Below are positions 42,481 through 51,708 of a DNA stretch of 64,000 nucleotides, piece by piece. A program made the translations under genes and the position numbers. Below the pieces are notes generated by a model, which did not search any database, had not been told where the DNA came from, and worked only from the letters and a program-made list of their open reading frames with translations. Position 1 is the stretch's first letter. Every line of letters begins with the position of its first letter. Origin of the DNA: Halomontanus rarus (lineage in GTDB: Archaea; Halobacteriota; Halobacteria; Halobacteriales; Natrialbaceae); assembly GCF_029338335.1 (NCBI RefSeq), contig NZ_CP119796.1, one strand, 5' to 3'.

Positions 42481-42588
42481 GGCTCCGACGACCGCCTTGC
42501 CGGTTGGTGACTCGGCCGTAACTCGACGAGGGCGGACTCCGAACTCGATCCGTCACCGGGACGAGAGACGGACGACCGAGCGGACGGC

Positions 42589-43560
42589 TCAGATTCCGAA
42601 GACGGGAACCGGCTCGTACGGCTCTTCGACGTACTCGACGTCGCTCTCCGACAGCGAAATCTCGAGGGCCTCGACGGCCTGCTCTAAGTGTTCGATCGAC
42701 GTCGTACCGACGATCGGCGAGGTGACGTACTCGCTGTGATACTGCCAGGCGAGTGCGAGCTGGGCCATCGTGACCCCCTTCTCGTCGGCGAGTTCCGCGA
42801 CGCGCTCGTTGATCTCGACGCCGCCGCCGTCGCGGTAGGCGTCCGCCGGGTCGTGTTTGTTATCGGGGTCCGAGCGGGTCGTCGCGCGGTGGTCCTCGTG
42901 GGGGCGGGTGAGAAAGCCCTGCGCGAGCGGTCCCCAGGGAATCACGCCGATTCCCTCGCGATCGCAGAGGGGCAGCATCTCCCGTTCTTCCTCCCGGTAG
43001 GCGAGGTTGTAGTGGTTCTGCATCGTGACGAACCGCTCGAGGCCGAGCCGGTCGCTCGTGTGCAACGCGTCGGCGAACTGGTGGGCCCACATCGAGGAGG
43101 CTCCGAGGGAGCGGACGTGGCCGCGGCGAACCGCGTCGTCGAGCGCGCGTAGCGTCTCCTCGATCGGCGTCTCGGGGTCCCAGCGGTGGATCTGGTAGAG
43201 GTCGATCGTGTCCATCCCGAGTCGCTCGCGGGACTTCGCGAGTTCCGTCTCGATGGTCTTCCGGGAGAGCCCCGTCGCGTTGGGGTGGTCGGTGTCGGAG
43301 GCGAACCGGACTTTCGTCGCGACCACGAACTCCTCGCGGTCGTATTCGTCGAGCGCGTCGCCGAGGATCTCCTCGCTCTCGCCGCTCGAATACATGTTAG
43401 CCGTATCGAAGAAGTTGACCCCGAGTTCGATCGCGCGGTCGATGATCTCGCGGCTCTCCGCCTCGTTTAGCATCCACGGTTCCCGGCTACCGAAACTCAT
43501 GCAGCCGAGACAGAGTTCGCTCACGGACGTGCCGGTCGTTCCGAGTGTCGTGTACTTCAT
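42589..43560 (-). CDS. Aldo/keto reductase (YajO/AKR11-like)
   Basis: A 323-residue aldo/keto reductase. Catalytic Asp and Tyr are in FFDTANMYSSGESEEILG, Lys in VVATKVRF and His in LYQIHRWDPETP; the cofactor-binding end is TSPIVGTTSIEHLEQAVEAL. It is full length for the family. It lies next to, but is only distantly related to, the aldo/keto reductase at 41532-42446. A purine-rich tract lies just upstream of its start. Confidence 0.9.
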   Translation of the reverse strand: MKYTTLGTTGTSVSELCLGCMSFGSREPWMLNEAESREIIDRAIELGVNFFDTANMYSSGESEEILGDALDEYDREEFVVATKVRFASDTDHPNATGLSRKTIETELAKSRERLGMDTIDLYQIHRWDPETPIEETLRALDDAVRRGHVRSLGASSMWAHQFADALHTSDRLGLERFVTMQNHYNLAYREEEREMLPLCDREGIGVIPWGPLAQGFLTRPHEDHRATTRSDPDNKHDPADAYRDGGGVEINERVAELADEKGVTMAQLALAWQYHSEYVTSPIVGTTSIEHLEQAVEALEISLSESDVEYVEEPYEPVPVFGI

Positions 43561-43602
43561 ACGGAGTACACAGGACCGTCACTCAATACGCTTCGTGTCG
43601 GC

Positions 43603-43691
43603 GAAAGTGAAGGTGAGGTAAAGGTGAAAGTAGGATGAAAGAGGAAGTGAGGTGAGGGGGAGAGTGGGATTGGGGTGGGGAGGGGTGAGAT
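43603..43691 (+). other. Cytosine-free purine tract with a G-quadruplex motif
   Basis: The plus strand has no C for 89 bases and is mostly A and G. At 43666-43685 it reads ggg-att-gggg-t-gggg-a-gggg, a textbook four-run G-quadruplex pattern with short loops. It lies 43-131 bases upstream of the aldo/keto reductase start (minus strand), so its template strand would be G-rich. Confidence 0.75.
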
Positions 43692-43752
43692 CAGGCGGTG
43701 AGGTGAGATATAGTAGAAGTGTCCGTACCGGACCGACGACGAACGACGCGCG

Positions 43753-44034
43753 TCACTTCTCGACGTCGGCTTGGTAGAGGTGGACGTCGGTATCCCTGAG
43801 GAGGTCTGCGACGAGCCAGCCGTACATTACCAGACAGTTCAAGAGGATCGGCGGCCCGACGACCACGGAGGCCATCCCCCGTAACGTCCGGAGGTCGTCG
43901 ACCGTCATCGGAGTGAACTGCGTGACCGCGAACGGGACGACGAAGAGATAGACCAGCAAGAGGGGACCGGCGACCCGGTCGAAGTACCGATGGACGGTCT
44001 CGGTCAACAGGTCGGCGACCTCGTTTCTGTCCAT
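43753..44034 (-). CDS. Small membrane protein, unknown function
   Basis: A 93-residue protein with two or three hydrophobic segments (RVAGPLLLVYLFVVPFAV, then ASVVVGPPILLNCLVMYGWLVADLL). The charged ends are MDRNEVADLLTETV and YQADVEK. The frame is open farther upstream but that reading is non-conserved. No function is recognised. Confidence 0.6.
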   Translation of the reverse strand: MDRNEVADLLTETVHRYFDRVAGPLLLVYLFVVPFAVTQFTPMTVDDLRTLRGMASVVVGPPILLNCLVMYGWLVADLLRDTDVHLYQADVEK

Positions 44035-44207
44035 CCGGAGTCCGGAGCGAACGATCAGTTTTAATCTCAGTCTCAGTCTCACTCGAGTGCGACCGGAACG
44101 GGAACCGATATGAGTCTGTTGGCTTTGGACGACCGTGACAACGGGGACCGCAATCCGACTCGAGGAGTAGGGGCCGGTCCGACGGCTGCCGGAGCTCGAA
44201 CCTGCAA

Positions 44208-44218
44208 GAGTTAATTGC
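44208..44218 (+). promoter_or_regulatory. TATA box of the spermidine-synthase-like gene
   Basis: The sequence gagttaattgc is centred about 30 bases before the ATG at 44243. Confidence 0.6.
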
Positions 44219-44242
44219 GCACTCCGCCTAGGCGCGGGATAG

Positions 44243-45922
44243 ATGCGGACACTTCCAGACCACGTCCCGCGATTAACGAAAGCAGAACTCGCAGTATTCA
44301 TCTCGGGCGTGGCGAGTATGGGGCTCGAAATTCTCGCCGGTCGGATCGTCGCCCCGCAGTTCGGCAGCAGCATCTATACCTGGGGGAGCATCATCGGCGT
44401 CTTCCTCGCCGCACTCAGCCTCGGCTACCACCAGGGCGGGAAGCGCGCCGAGCGAGCGACCAACCGGGAGATGACGTGGCTGTTCATCGCGACCGCAGCC
44501 TACGTCGCGGTCCTCCTGTTCGCCAGAGATCCGCTCCTGACGGCGACTGCGACGATCAACCTGCCGCCCCGGTACGCCTCGTTGCCGGCCATCATCATCA
44601 TGTTCGGCCCGCCGACGTACTTCCTCGGGTTCATCAGCCCCTACGCCGCTCAGCTCTCCCAGAAAGAGGGAATCGGCGAAGCCTCGGGCCACGTCTACGC
44701 GCTGGGGACGATCGGCAGCATCGTCGGCACGTTCGCGACGACGTTCCTGCTCATCCCGTCGCTCTCGATCGGCCAGATCGGGCTCGTCTTCGGCCTCTTG
44801 CTGGTCGTGACGGCCGTCGGCCTCGAGTTGCCCAGCCCCTCGCGAAAGCCGACGATCGGCGCGTTCTTCGTCGTCATCCTACTCGTCGGCGCCGTCGCCG
44901 GCGGCACCGCCGGCTACTCCGTCCAGGGCGAAGTCCTCCACCAGACCCAGACGCCCTACCAGCAGCTGACGGTCGCCGACTCGGGCGACACCCGAACCAT
45001 GTACCTCGACGGGAAACGCCACAGCGCGATGGATCTCGAGAGCCCGAATCGACACGTCTTCGACTACACGCGCTACTTCCACATGCCCTACCTGTTCCAC
45101 GACGAACCCGACGAGATCGATCGCGTCCTCTTCGTCGGCGGCGGCGGCTTCACCGGACCGAAGCGGTTCGTCGAGGAGTACGACGCGACCGTCGACGTCG
45201 TCGAGATCGATCCGGACGTGATCGACGCGGCGGAGACGTACTTCGACGTCGAGGAGAGCGACCAGTTGAACATCTACAACCAGGACGGCCGGGTGTTCCT
45301 TCAGGAGACGAATCACACCTACGACGCGATCGTCCTCGACGCCTACAAGATGGACAAGGTGCCCCACGAGTTGACCACCGAGGAGTTCATGTCCGAGGTC
45401 GACGACCGCCTGAACGACGACGGCGTCCTCGTCGCGAACGTCATCTCGGCCCCGAGCGGCCCCGCGTCGGACTTCTACCGCGCCGAGTACAAGACCATGG
45501 AACGGGTCTTCCCGCAGGTCTACGCCTTCCGCACCTCGAGTGCGAGCGTCGTCCAGAACATCGAACTGGTCGCGACGAAAGACGATGACCGACTCACGGA
45601 AGCCGACCTCGAGGCGCGCAACGACGAGCGCGACATCGGGATCGATCTGAGCGACGAGGTCGGAACCTACGTCGAGTCCACGGCGACCGACGACGTGCCG
45701 GTGCTTCGAGACGACAGGGGATCGGTCGATTCGCTGCTCGATCCGATGTTGGGACAGCGGTACGTAATCGAGGAGTCGGGTTCGGACGCTGGCTCCGACG
45801 CCGAGACGACGAACGAGACACGGAATCGATCCGTTTCGCCGATCGAACCCGATCCTCGTTCCGGTTCCGGTACTGATCCCGGTCTCGGACCCGAGTCCGC
45901 ACCCGCGGTCGCCGCCGATTGA
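44243..45922 (+). CDS. Membrane-fused spermidine-synthase-like protein
   Basis: A 559-residue two-part protein. The N-terminal half (about 10-235) has seven or so membrane segments (for example AVFISGVASMGLEILAGRIV). The C-terminal half (about 250-470) is a spermidine-synthase-like Rossmann domain with RVLFVGGGGFTGPKRF, VVEIDPDVIDAA and YDAIVLDAYK. It resembles fused MFS/spermidine synthases; polyamine synthesis is not proven and another small-molecule transfer is possible. The final 60 residues are an acidic low-complexity tail. Confidence 0.85.
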   Translation: MRTLPDHVPRLTKAELAVFISGVASMGLEILAGRIVAPQFGSSIYTWGSIIGVFLAALSLGYHQGGKRAERATNREMTWLFIATAAYVAVLLFARDPLLTATATINLPPRYASLPAIIIMFGPPTYFLGFISPYAAQLSQKEGIGEASGHVYALGTIGSIVGTFATTFLLIPSLSIGQIGLVFGLLLVVTAVGLELPSPSRKPTIGAFFVVILLVGAVAGGTAGYSVQGEVLHQTQTPYQQLTVADSGDTRTMYLDGKRHSAMDLESPNRHVFDYTRYFHMPYLFHDEPDEIDRVLFVGGGGFTGPKRFVEEYDATVDVVEIDPDVIDAAETYFDVEESDQLNIYNQDGRVFLQETNHTYDAIVLDAYKMDKVPHELTTEEFMSEVDDRLNDDGVLVANVISAPSGPASDFYRAEYKTMERVFPQVYAFRTSSASVVQNIELVATKDDDRLTEADLEARNDERDIGIDLSDEVGTYVESTATDDVPVLRDDRGSVDSLLDPMLGQRYVIEESGSDAGSDAETTNETRNRSVSPIEPDPRSGSGTDPGLGPESAPAVAAD

Positions 45923-45964
45923 TTCCAGTCGGCGGTCTCGAGGCGGTACCGGAACCGTCAGCAC

Positions 45965-46417
45965 TCACCGGGAGTCCGCTTCTGATCCTGCGTCCGTCTC
46001 CGGTCCATCGTCAGTTTCCGTCTCGGCTCCTGTATCCGCCGTCTCCGCATCGTCGACGAGAGCGGACGCGTCGGATTCGGCGGTCTCGTCGGCGGTGGTG
46101 TGAACCGCAGACTCGTCCGCATCCTCGGCCTCGCCCTCGCTCTTACCCTCGCCCTCAGCGTCCGAACTGCCAGCAGCGGTCTCGTCGAACCCGCCGGTCG
46201 AACCGGACTCGCTCGAGGCCGCAGCACCTGGCTCCGCTTCGGAGTCTCGCTCGACCGCGACTACGTCCTCGCTCCCGCAGTGCGGACACTCCTCTTGGGG
46301 CGTGTAGACGGGCTCCTCACAGGAACGGCAGACGTAGTCCGCTTGCTCCCTCGAGGCGTCGGCGGCTTGCTGTTTGAAGCGCTCGACGCGCTCGCCCAGA
46401 TCTTCGAACAGACCCAT
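45965..46417 (-). CDS. Haloarchaeal zinc-ribbon protein with acidic tail
   Basis: A 150-residue protein: an N-terminal amphipathic helix (MGLFEDLGERVERFKQQAADA), a zinc ribbon (CRSCEEPVY and CPHCGSEDVV) and then about 90 residues of Glu, Asp, Ala, Ser, Thr and Gly without hydrophobics. It looks like a conserved haloarchaeal type (DUF7093 from memory). Its start overlaps the FKBP stop by one base, so the pair is probably co-transcribed. Confidence 0.7.
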   Translation of the reverse strand: MGLFEDLGERVERFKQQAADASREQADYVCRSCEEPVYTPQEECPHCGSEDVVAVERDSEAEPGAAASSESGSTGGFDETAAGSSDAEGEGKSEGEAEDADESAVHTTADETAESDASALVDDAETADTGAETETDDGPETDAGSEADSR

Positions 46418-46887
46418 TATTCCACGTCGAGGATTTCGATCTCGAACTCGAGGATTTCGCCGGCCAGTTCGTGGTTGAAGTCGACGCGGACCGTCTCCGC
46501 GTCGACGTGGACGACGTCGCCGACGCCGCCTTGCTGGGTCTGGACGACCATGCCCTCGGCGACGTCGTCTTCGGGGATCGCCTCGTCGAACGTCTCGCGG
46601 TCGTACTCGGTGAGTCGCTCGTCGGTGTACTCGCCGTAGCCCCGTTCCGGCGGAACCTCGACGGTCGTTTCCGCGCCCGCTTCCAGGCCGACGAGCGCGT
46701 CCTCGAGACCCTCGATGAGTTGTCCGGTGCCGACCTCGACGGAAAGTGGCTCGAACGTGCGCTCTGGCTGCTCGGCCGCCAGTCCGACCTCCTCTGCCAC
46801 GTCCGCTCGAGACGTGTCGAAGACGGTCCCGTCGTCCAGTCGTCCGGTGTACGCAAACGTCGTCGAATCGCCCTCGGAGATAGTCAT
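46417..46887 (-). CDS. FKBP-type peptidyl-prolyl isomerase (SlyD-like)
   Basis: A 156-residue SlyD-type FKBP. The barrel starts TTFAYTGRLDDGTVFDTS, the active-site segment is LSVEVGTGQLIEGLEDALVGL, and the insert-in-flap domain runs from PPERGYGEYTDERL to DFNHELAGEILEFEIEILDV. It catalyses prolyl isomerisation and may chaperone folding in the cytosol. A TATA-like box (46914-46923 on the minus strand) lies about 31 bases upstream. Confidence 0.93.
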   Translation of the reverse strand: MTISEGDSTTFAYTGRLDDGTVFDTSRADVAEEVGLAAEQPERTFEPLSVEVGTGQLIEGLEDALVGLEAGAETTVEVPPERGYGEYTDERLTEYDRETFDEAIPEDDVAEGMVVQTQQGGVGDVVHVDAETVRVDFNHELAGEILEFEIEILDVE

Positions 46888-47035
46888 CTGTCTCTATTAG
46901 TGGTCCCAGCGAACCATAAGCACTGGGACGAGGTATCGGCGGCGAAAAGCGGAATCCTTGGTTCCGTTCGCGTGCCTAGAGGGGAACTACAAGAGACGTA
47001 CATACACCTTATATTCCGTAATCACCCTCCCTGAA

Positions 47036-47047
47036 AACCTTTTATCG
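47036..47047 (+). promoter_or_regulatory. TATA box of the NUDIX gene
   Basis: The sequence aaccttttatcg is centred about 29 bases before the ATG at 47072, which makes longer upstream starts in the same frame unlikely. Confidence 0.6.
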
Positions 47048-47071
47048 GAGGCCGTTGAACGATGTGTCAAC

Positions 47072-47545
47072 ATGTCTCAACAACCAGTGACGTACGTCCA
47101 GAAGGCGTGCGCGTACATCACCCGCGCCAGTGGTGAGCTCCTCGTGTTCGAGGGGCCGGAGTTCGACGGATTACAGATCCCGAAAGGGACGATCGAAGAC
47201 GGGGAAAACCCACGCGAGGCGGTATTCCGCGAAATCGTCGAGGAGAGCGGCCTCGGCGCGGTCGGCGAGACGCAGCATCTGGCCAGCGACATCTGGACTC
47301 GCCGCGAGTCGCCGCCGCGGCGCTACGTCCGCCACTTCTTCCACACGACCGTCCACGAACCGCGCGACCAGTGGACCCACACCGTCACCGGCGAGGGCGA
47401 GGAGGTTGGCGCCGAGTTCGAGTTCTCGTGGATCGACAATCCGTCGGCCCACGACCGGGAGTTCGCACTGGCACTCGACGACTACGTCCACCTCATCGAT
47501 ACGATGCCGGCGAGTCCCGAGGGCTCGAGCGTCTCTCACTCCTGA
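47072..47545 (+). CDS. NUDIX hydrolase
   Basis: A 157-residue NUDIX pyrophosphohydrolase. The NUDIX box (G-x5-E-x7-REUxEE) is visible as GTIEDGENPREAVFREIVEESG; the flanking strand QIPKGTIEDG and RRYVRHFFHTTV complete the fold. The substrate is a nucleoside diphosphate linked to some group, not identifiable here. The ATG at 47072 fits the promoter. Confidence 0.88.
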   Translation: MSQQPVTYVQKACAYITRASGELLVFEGPEFDGLQIPKGTIEDGENPREAVFREIVEESGLGAVGETQHLASDIWTRRESPPRRYVRHFFHTTVHEPRDQWTHTVTGEGEEVGAEFEFSWIDNPSAHDREFALALDDYVHLIDTMPASPEGSSVSHS

Positions 47546-47955
47546 CTCCGACGTCGGTTCTGACGACGATTCTGTCTCCGTCTCCGACTCCGACTCCGAC
47601 TCCCTCTCGGCCGTCTTCTCGACTCCCCGATCGGAAACTTCGCTCCGACACACCCTCGAGACGGGCCGGTACCGCGAACCGATGCGACTCGAGCGGTCGG
47701 ACGCGTGAAGCCGCCGTCGGGGGGGTCACGCGGTCCTCGGATCGAATCCGGTCGTCCCGGCTGCGCCTCGTCTGTCGCCGGCCCGTCGAAACGGCTCACC
47801 GGCGGTCGGTGTCGGCGTCGGACGCCGAGTACGCCGCAGTTCACTCACCCACATCATATCCGACAGTCCGGCCAATTTATTTCGATTTCGGTGCCGTGAA
47901 CGGGCCCGATACGCTTATTATTCTGCATATTGTCACTCGTTTCGGGTGAAAGAGA
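47546..47955 (+). other. Intergenic stretch, 410 bases
   Basis: Both strands hold only short Arg/Ser-rich frames. A short direct repeat of ctccgactccgact units lies at about 47578-47605. Near the right end an AT-rich element, cgcttattattc (about 47912-47923), probably drives the small zinc-ribbon gene. Confidence 0.5.
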
Positions 47956-48075
47956 ATGGATAGTGAAATAGAGCGATACAGGTGTCGAGAGTGTGCGACC
48001 GAAGTACATCCGGTCTCGTATCGAGCGAGCTGTCCCGAGTGCGGCGGCCGACTGCGTACCAGCGGAGCGTCGTGA
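47956..48075 (+). CDS. Small rubrerythrin-like zinc-ribbon protein
   Basis: A 39-residue protein starting MDSEIERYRCRECATEV. The two metal knuckles are CREC and CPEC (in SCPECGGRLRTS). It resembles the other small zinc-ribbon protein near gdhA. It is too short for confident function. The ATG lies about 39 bases after an AT-rich box, fitting a short leader. Confidence 0.65.
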   Translation: MDSEIERYRCRECATEVHPVSYRASCPECGGRLRTSGAS

Positions 48076-48292
48076 TCACCGACGAGCGAACGGGTACCCG
48101 AGACCGGAACACCCCCGAACGCGGTCGATTCCGTGAGGCAGTGCTGGCCAACGGCGGTTCGGCGTTCGTCCGACGCGTCGACGACCGAAAGACGTGTCGA
48201 GGTGTGCTCGAGTCGATCCGCCCGCGTCTCGGCGTCCCTCGGCCGGCGATCCGAGCGGAAAATCGGTGCGACACGGCGTCGAATCGATCGCG

Positions 48293-48712
48293 TCAGTCGG
48301 CTCGAGTGACGCCGTAGGTGAGGTCCACTTCGGCGATTCGCCACTCGCCGTCGACTTCGCGGAACCGGTCGTCGTAGCGGGCTTGCGTCCAGCCGACGTC
48401 ACCGTCGCTGCGTCGGTAGAACAGTAACAGGTACCACTGGCCGGTGGCTGCAGCGTCGTCGCTCTCGTCGACACCGTCGATCACCGGATTCGTCACCATG
48501 TGTGCGGAGTGCTCGAACGCATCGTCGAACCCCTCGCTGGCGAACCCGTAGAGTTCGTCGTGTCCTTCGAACGTCTCCCCGCTGTCGCGGATGAACCGCC
48601 CGTCTTCGGTGAAGAGGCCGGCCCACGCCTCGTACTCGCCGCCGTCGATCGTGAAGCAGTACTCGTGTTTGAGTCGCCGGATCGCCTGCACGTCCTCGAG
48701 GTCGAGCGTCAT
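48293..48712 (-). CDS. SnoaL/NTF2-like protein
   Basis: A 139-residue alpha+beta cone (NTF2-like) protein. It opens DVQAIRRLKHEYCFTIDGGEYEAWAGLFTEDGRF, as in SnoaL_4 and aromatic-dioxygenase small-subunit-like proteins, and has SAHMVTNPVIDGVDE and WRIAEVDLTYG. Such proteins bind or isomerise small molecules; no specific substrate is suggested. The frame is open upstream but the start at 48712 is clear. Confidence 0.8.
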   Translation of the reverse strand: MTLDLEDVQAIRRLKHEYCFTIDGGEYEAWAGLFTEDGRFIRDSGETFEGHDELYGFASEGFDDAFEHSAHMVTNPVIDGVDESDDAAATGQWYLLLFYRRSDGDVGWTQARYDDRFREVDGEWRIAEVDLTYGVTRAD

Positions 48713-48906
48713 GCCCCTCACACTCGCCGTGTCACAGTTAAATCGAGTGATCGACGTCAACGAGCGGGAAAACGGGACCGCTCGAGTGCGGGATGCGAAC
48801 GGCGAGCGACGGATTGGAGGGCGCGGATCCGAGGTGCGGGTCACGGTGCCCGGTGCCCAGAGCACGGGGCACCGAGTACTGAACGCCGACCACCGAGCGG
48901 CGCGAC

Positions 48907-49455
48907 TCACGCCTCGCGGTCGACCAGCGACGCGAACCCGGCGGCGAAGGCCTCGACGGCGTCCCAGTCCGTGTACTCGTAGTCGCGAGACGTGTCGGTG
49001 TCGCCGCTCGCCCTCCCGGCGATCCGCTTCATCGCGAAGCGTTTCAGGAGCCCGTACTGGCTGTACCGCAGGGCACCCGCGACGGTGAGTGTCTCGTCGG
49101 GTTCCCAGCCCGTCTCGTCGAGGAACGCCTCGAGCATCTCTCCTGCGGGCGCGCGATCGGCCTCGTCGGCGTGGGCAGCCGAGAGGCTCACCGAGACGAA
49201 CGCCGACGGGAGCCGGGCCAGTTCCTCGAGATGGTCGCGAACGAACGCTGCGACGTAGGGCTGGTGGGACCCCGCGTGGATCGATGCGGCGACGATGACG
49301 CCGTCGTAGTCCGACGGCGGGAGTCCGTCGGGCGGATGTTTCAGGTTGGCCAGCGCCACCTCGTGGCCGCGCTCGGCGAGGACGTCGCTGATCCGCTCCG
49401 CGACGGTGGCGGTCTGGCCCTCTGTCGACCCGTAGCAGACGAGGAGCCGAGCCAT
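48907..49455 (-). CDS. Flavodoxin-domain protein (HemG-like)
   Basis: A 182-residue flavodoxin-fold protein. The FMN phosphate loop is YGSTEGQTATVAERI at residues 8-22, and AASIHAGSHQP and VSLSAAHADE match protoporphyrinogen oxidase HemG-like flavodoxins. A role in haem synthesis or as a general electron carrier is possible. It lies 43 bases after the alpha/beta hydrolase gene on the same strand. Confidence 0.85.
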   Translation of the reverse strand: MARLLVCYGSTEGQTATVAERISDVLAERGHEVALANLKHPPDGLPPSDYDGVIVAASIHAGSHQPYVAAFVRDHLEELARLPSAFVSVSLSAAHADEADRAPAGEMLEAFLDETGWEPDETLTVAGALRYSQYGLLKRFAMKRIAGRASGDTDTSRDYEYTDWDAVEAFAAGFASLVDREA

Positions 49456-49498
49456 CAGTCGCCACCCCCGACCCGTCCGCGCCCGGGAGCTACTCCCC

Positions 49499-50296
49499 TC
49501 ATCGTCGGGGCCGTTCGGCGATCGCCTGCCGAGCGAACATTCGCACGGTGTCCGTGTACACCTCGGGTCGATGCAGGTTACACGTGTGTCCGGCGCCGCC
49601 GATCACCTTGATCTCGGCGTTCCGGGCGGCCGCGGCGTGGCGTTTCTCGCCGCGTCGCATGACGAGGTCCTTCTCGCCGTTGAGTATCAGTGACGGACCG
49701 GGGTAGGCGGCGAACGCAGCCCGGAAGTCCCGGCCGGCGAGGTGCGGGCCTGCGATCCCGAACTGTCGCGGGTAGATCCCGGCGTCGACGATCTCCCGCT
49801 CGAGGTCGTCCTCGAGACCGCGGGTTCGAACCCATCGTTTCGCGAGGCGTTCGGCGCCCCGTTCGACGCGGTCGCTCCGGGTTACGAGTCGCGTCACGCC
49901 GCTGGTGACCCGCGTCGCGAGTTCCATCCCGCCGACCGGGTTCGCACTGCTCCCGGAGATCACCAGCCCGTCGACCTCGTCGGGGTAACGCTGGGCGTAC
50001 GCCGTCGATACGTAGCCGCCCAGCGAGAGGCCGACCAGGACCGCGCTCCCGTCGGTGTACGACTCGAACACCCTCTCGAGCAGTTCCACGGCGGGTTCGA
50101 ACTCGAACCGCTCGTCGGCCCTGGTCCCGTGACCCGGGAGATCCGGCGCGATGACTCGAAACTCGTCGGATAGTGCGTCGCGCTGTGGGCCCCACATCTT
50201 CCGCGAGAACCCCGCACCGTGAACGAACACGATCGGTTGCGCGTCCGGTGGGCCGGCCACGTCGACGCCGTCGGGTCCAGTTTCGCGTCGGATCAT
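49499..50296 (-). CDS. Alpha/beta-fold hydrolase
   Basis: A 265-residue hydrolase. The nucleophile elbow is GLSLGGYVS, the oxyanion HGAGFSRKMW precedes it, the acid Asp is in LILNGEKDLVM and the His in GGAGHTCNLHRPE. The substrate, an ester or similar, is unknown. It is full length, with an ordinary lid segment (about 130-190). Confidence 0.88.
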   Translation of the reverse strand: MIRRETGPDGVDVAGPPDAQPIVFVHGAGFSRKMWGPQRDALSDEFRVIAPDLPGHGTRADERFEFEPAVELLERVFESYTDGSAVLVGLSLGGYVSTAYAQRYPDEVDGLVISGSSANPVGGMELATRVTSGVTRLVTRSDRVERGAERLAKRWVRTRGLEDDLEREIVDAGIYPRQFGIAGPHLAGRDFRAAFAAYPGPSLILNGEKDLVMRRGEKRHAAAARNAEIKVIGGAGHTCNLHRPEVYTDTVRMFARQAIAERPRR

Positions 50297-50472
50297 ACCA
50301 GTCGTTGCACGACGCCGAGACCTTTAGAAGGCCGGTGGGAACGCGTGACAGGGGTCGTTCCCCTCGAGGCGGACGACCGATAGCGAACAGCGATCGGAAA
50401 CATCGGTACGCATCGCCTACTCGCTGCCGGATGACGTGCACTTATGAGCCTCTCTCGTGACCGTTGGGGCGG

Positions 50473-51708
50473 ATGAGCGAGCAGGGGACACTGCGGGCGT
50501 ACGGGCTCGTACTGACGGCGACGGTGAGTTACACCACTCTGACCTTCATCTGGTTCACGCTCCCGGCGTACCTCTCGGTGATCATCGAGGAGGTGGGTCT
50601 GACGGGAACGCAGGCCGGCGTTCTGGCCGGCGCGGTCCCGCTGACGTACATCCCGCTCGCGCTGTTCACGGGCGTCGCGGTCGACCGGATCGGACTGGAC
50701 TACAGCCTCGCAGCCGGACTCGCGATCTTCGGCCTCGCACAGATCGGCCGCAGCCTCGCGACGGGGTTCCCGTCGCTGCTGGCGTGTACGCTCCTGATCG
50801 GCGTCGGCGCGACGGTGATCACGTTCGGCCTGCCGAAACTCGTCTCGGTCCTCTTTCCACCCGCCAAAACCGGCTTCCCCTCCTCGATCTACCTCGTCGG
50901 CGCCGCGGCGGGCACCGCGAGCGCGTTCGCCGTCGGCCGACCCGTCGTCGGACCGTTTCTCGGCGGTTGGCGCCCGCTCTTCCTCTGGAGCGGCGTCTTC
51001 GCGGTCGGCTACGCCGCCGTCTGGTTCACCGCCGCTCGAGCGCTCTCGCTCGAAGAAGCCACGGCTGTGCACGCGTCCGGACGCGAACGAAGCGAGGACG
51101 CGTCGCTCGCGCCGAACTCGATCGGGCGGGACGTTCGAACGATCCTCGCCCACCGCGAACTCCGGCTTGTCGTCGTCGTCGGGACCGTCTACCTCCTCGT
51201 CATCCACGGGATGCAGGGGTGGCTCCCGACGATCCTCGAGGCTCGAGGGCTGGACGCCGGCCCCGCGGGGCGGGCGACGAGCCTGCTCATCGGCGCGAAC
51301 GTCGTCGGAATCCTCGTCGTCCCGACGGTCGCGGACCGACTCGAGGCCCGGCGAGGGGCCGTGATGACCTGTGGCTGTGTCATCTTCGTCGGGCTGGCGG
51401 GCGTGCTCGCGGGCGGAATCGGATCGGTGATGGCCGCGGGCGTCGTCGCCGTCGGGTTCGGCGTCGGCGGGCTCTCGCCGCTGATCCGAGCGATTCCGCC
51501 GGAACTCGAGGGGATCGGCGCTCGACTCACGGGGACGGCCGTGGGCTTCGTCTTCGCCGTCGGCGAGATCGGCGGCTTCCTCGGCCCGGTGCTCATCGGG
51601 ACGCTCCGCGACCTCACGGGGTCCTTTGCACCCGGACTCCTCGTGCTCGCCGGCGGCGCGGTCGTCGCGGTCGGTGCCGGGTACGCGATGCAGGACGCGT
51701 CGGGGTGA
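50473..51708 (+). CDS. MFS transporter
   Basis: A 411-residue major facilitator with about 12 membrane helices. The loop between helices 2 and 3 reads GVAVDRIGLDYS. The middle cytoplasmic loop (ARALSLEEATAVHASGRERSEDASLAPNS) is longer than usual and is encoded by palindrome-rich DNA. The fold recalls cyanate/nitrate-type (CynX/NarK-like) transporters, but no substrate is clear. The ATG at 50473 is used. Confidence 0.88.
   Translation: MSEQGTLRAYGLVLTATVSYTTLTFIWFTLPAYLSVIIEEVGLTGTQAGVLAGAVPLTYIPLALFTGVAVDRIGLDYSLAAGLAIFGLAQIGRSLATGFPSLLACTLLIGVGATVITFGLPKLVSVLFPPAKTGFPSSIYLVGAAAGTASAFAVGRPVVGPFLGGWRPLFLWSGVFAVGYAAVWFTAARALSLEEATAVHASGRERSEDASLAPNSIGRDVRTILAHRELRLVVVVGTVYLLVIHGMQGWLPTILEARGLDAGPAGRATSLLIGANVVGILVVPTVADRLEARRGAVMTCGCVIFVGLAGVLAGGIGSVMAAGVVAVGFGVGGLSPLIRAIPPELEGIGARLTGTAVGFVFAVGEIGGFLGPVLIGTLRDLTGSFAPGLLVLAGGAVVAVGAGYAMQDASG

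Noticed and set aside
42589..43560. The two aldo/keto reductases as a recent tandem duplication
   Set aside because: They belong to clearly different subfamilies with little identity outside the catalytic blocks, so proximity is not evidence of recent duplication.
48845..48885. gtgcccggtgcccagagcacggggcac inverted repeat
   Set aside because: Short, imperfect and isolated; no gene or promoter relation that makes it more than chance in this composition.
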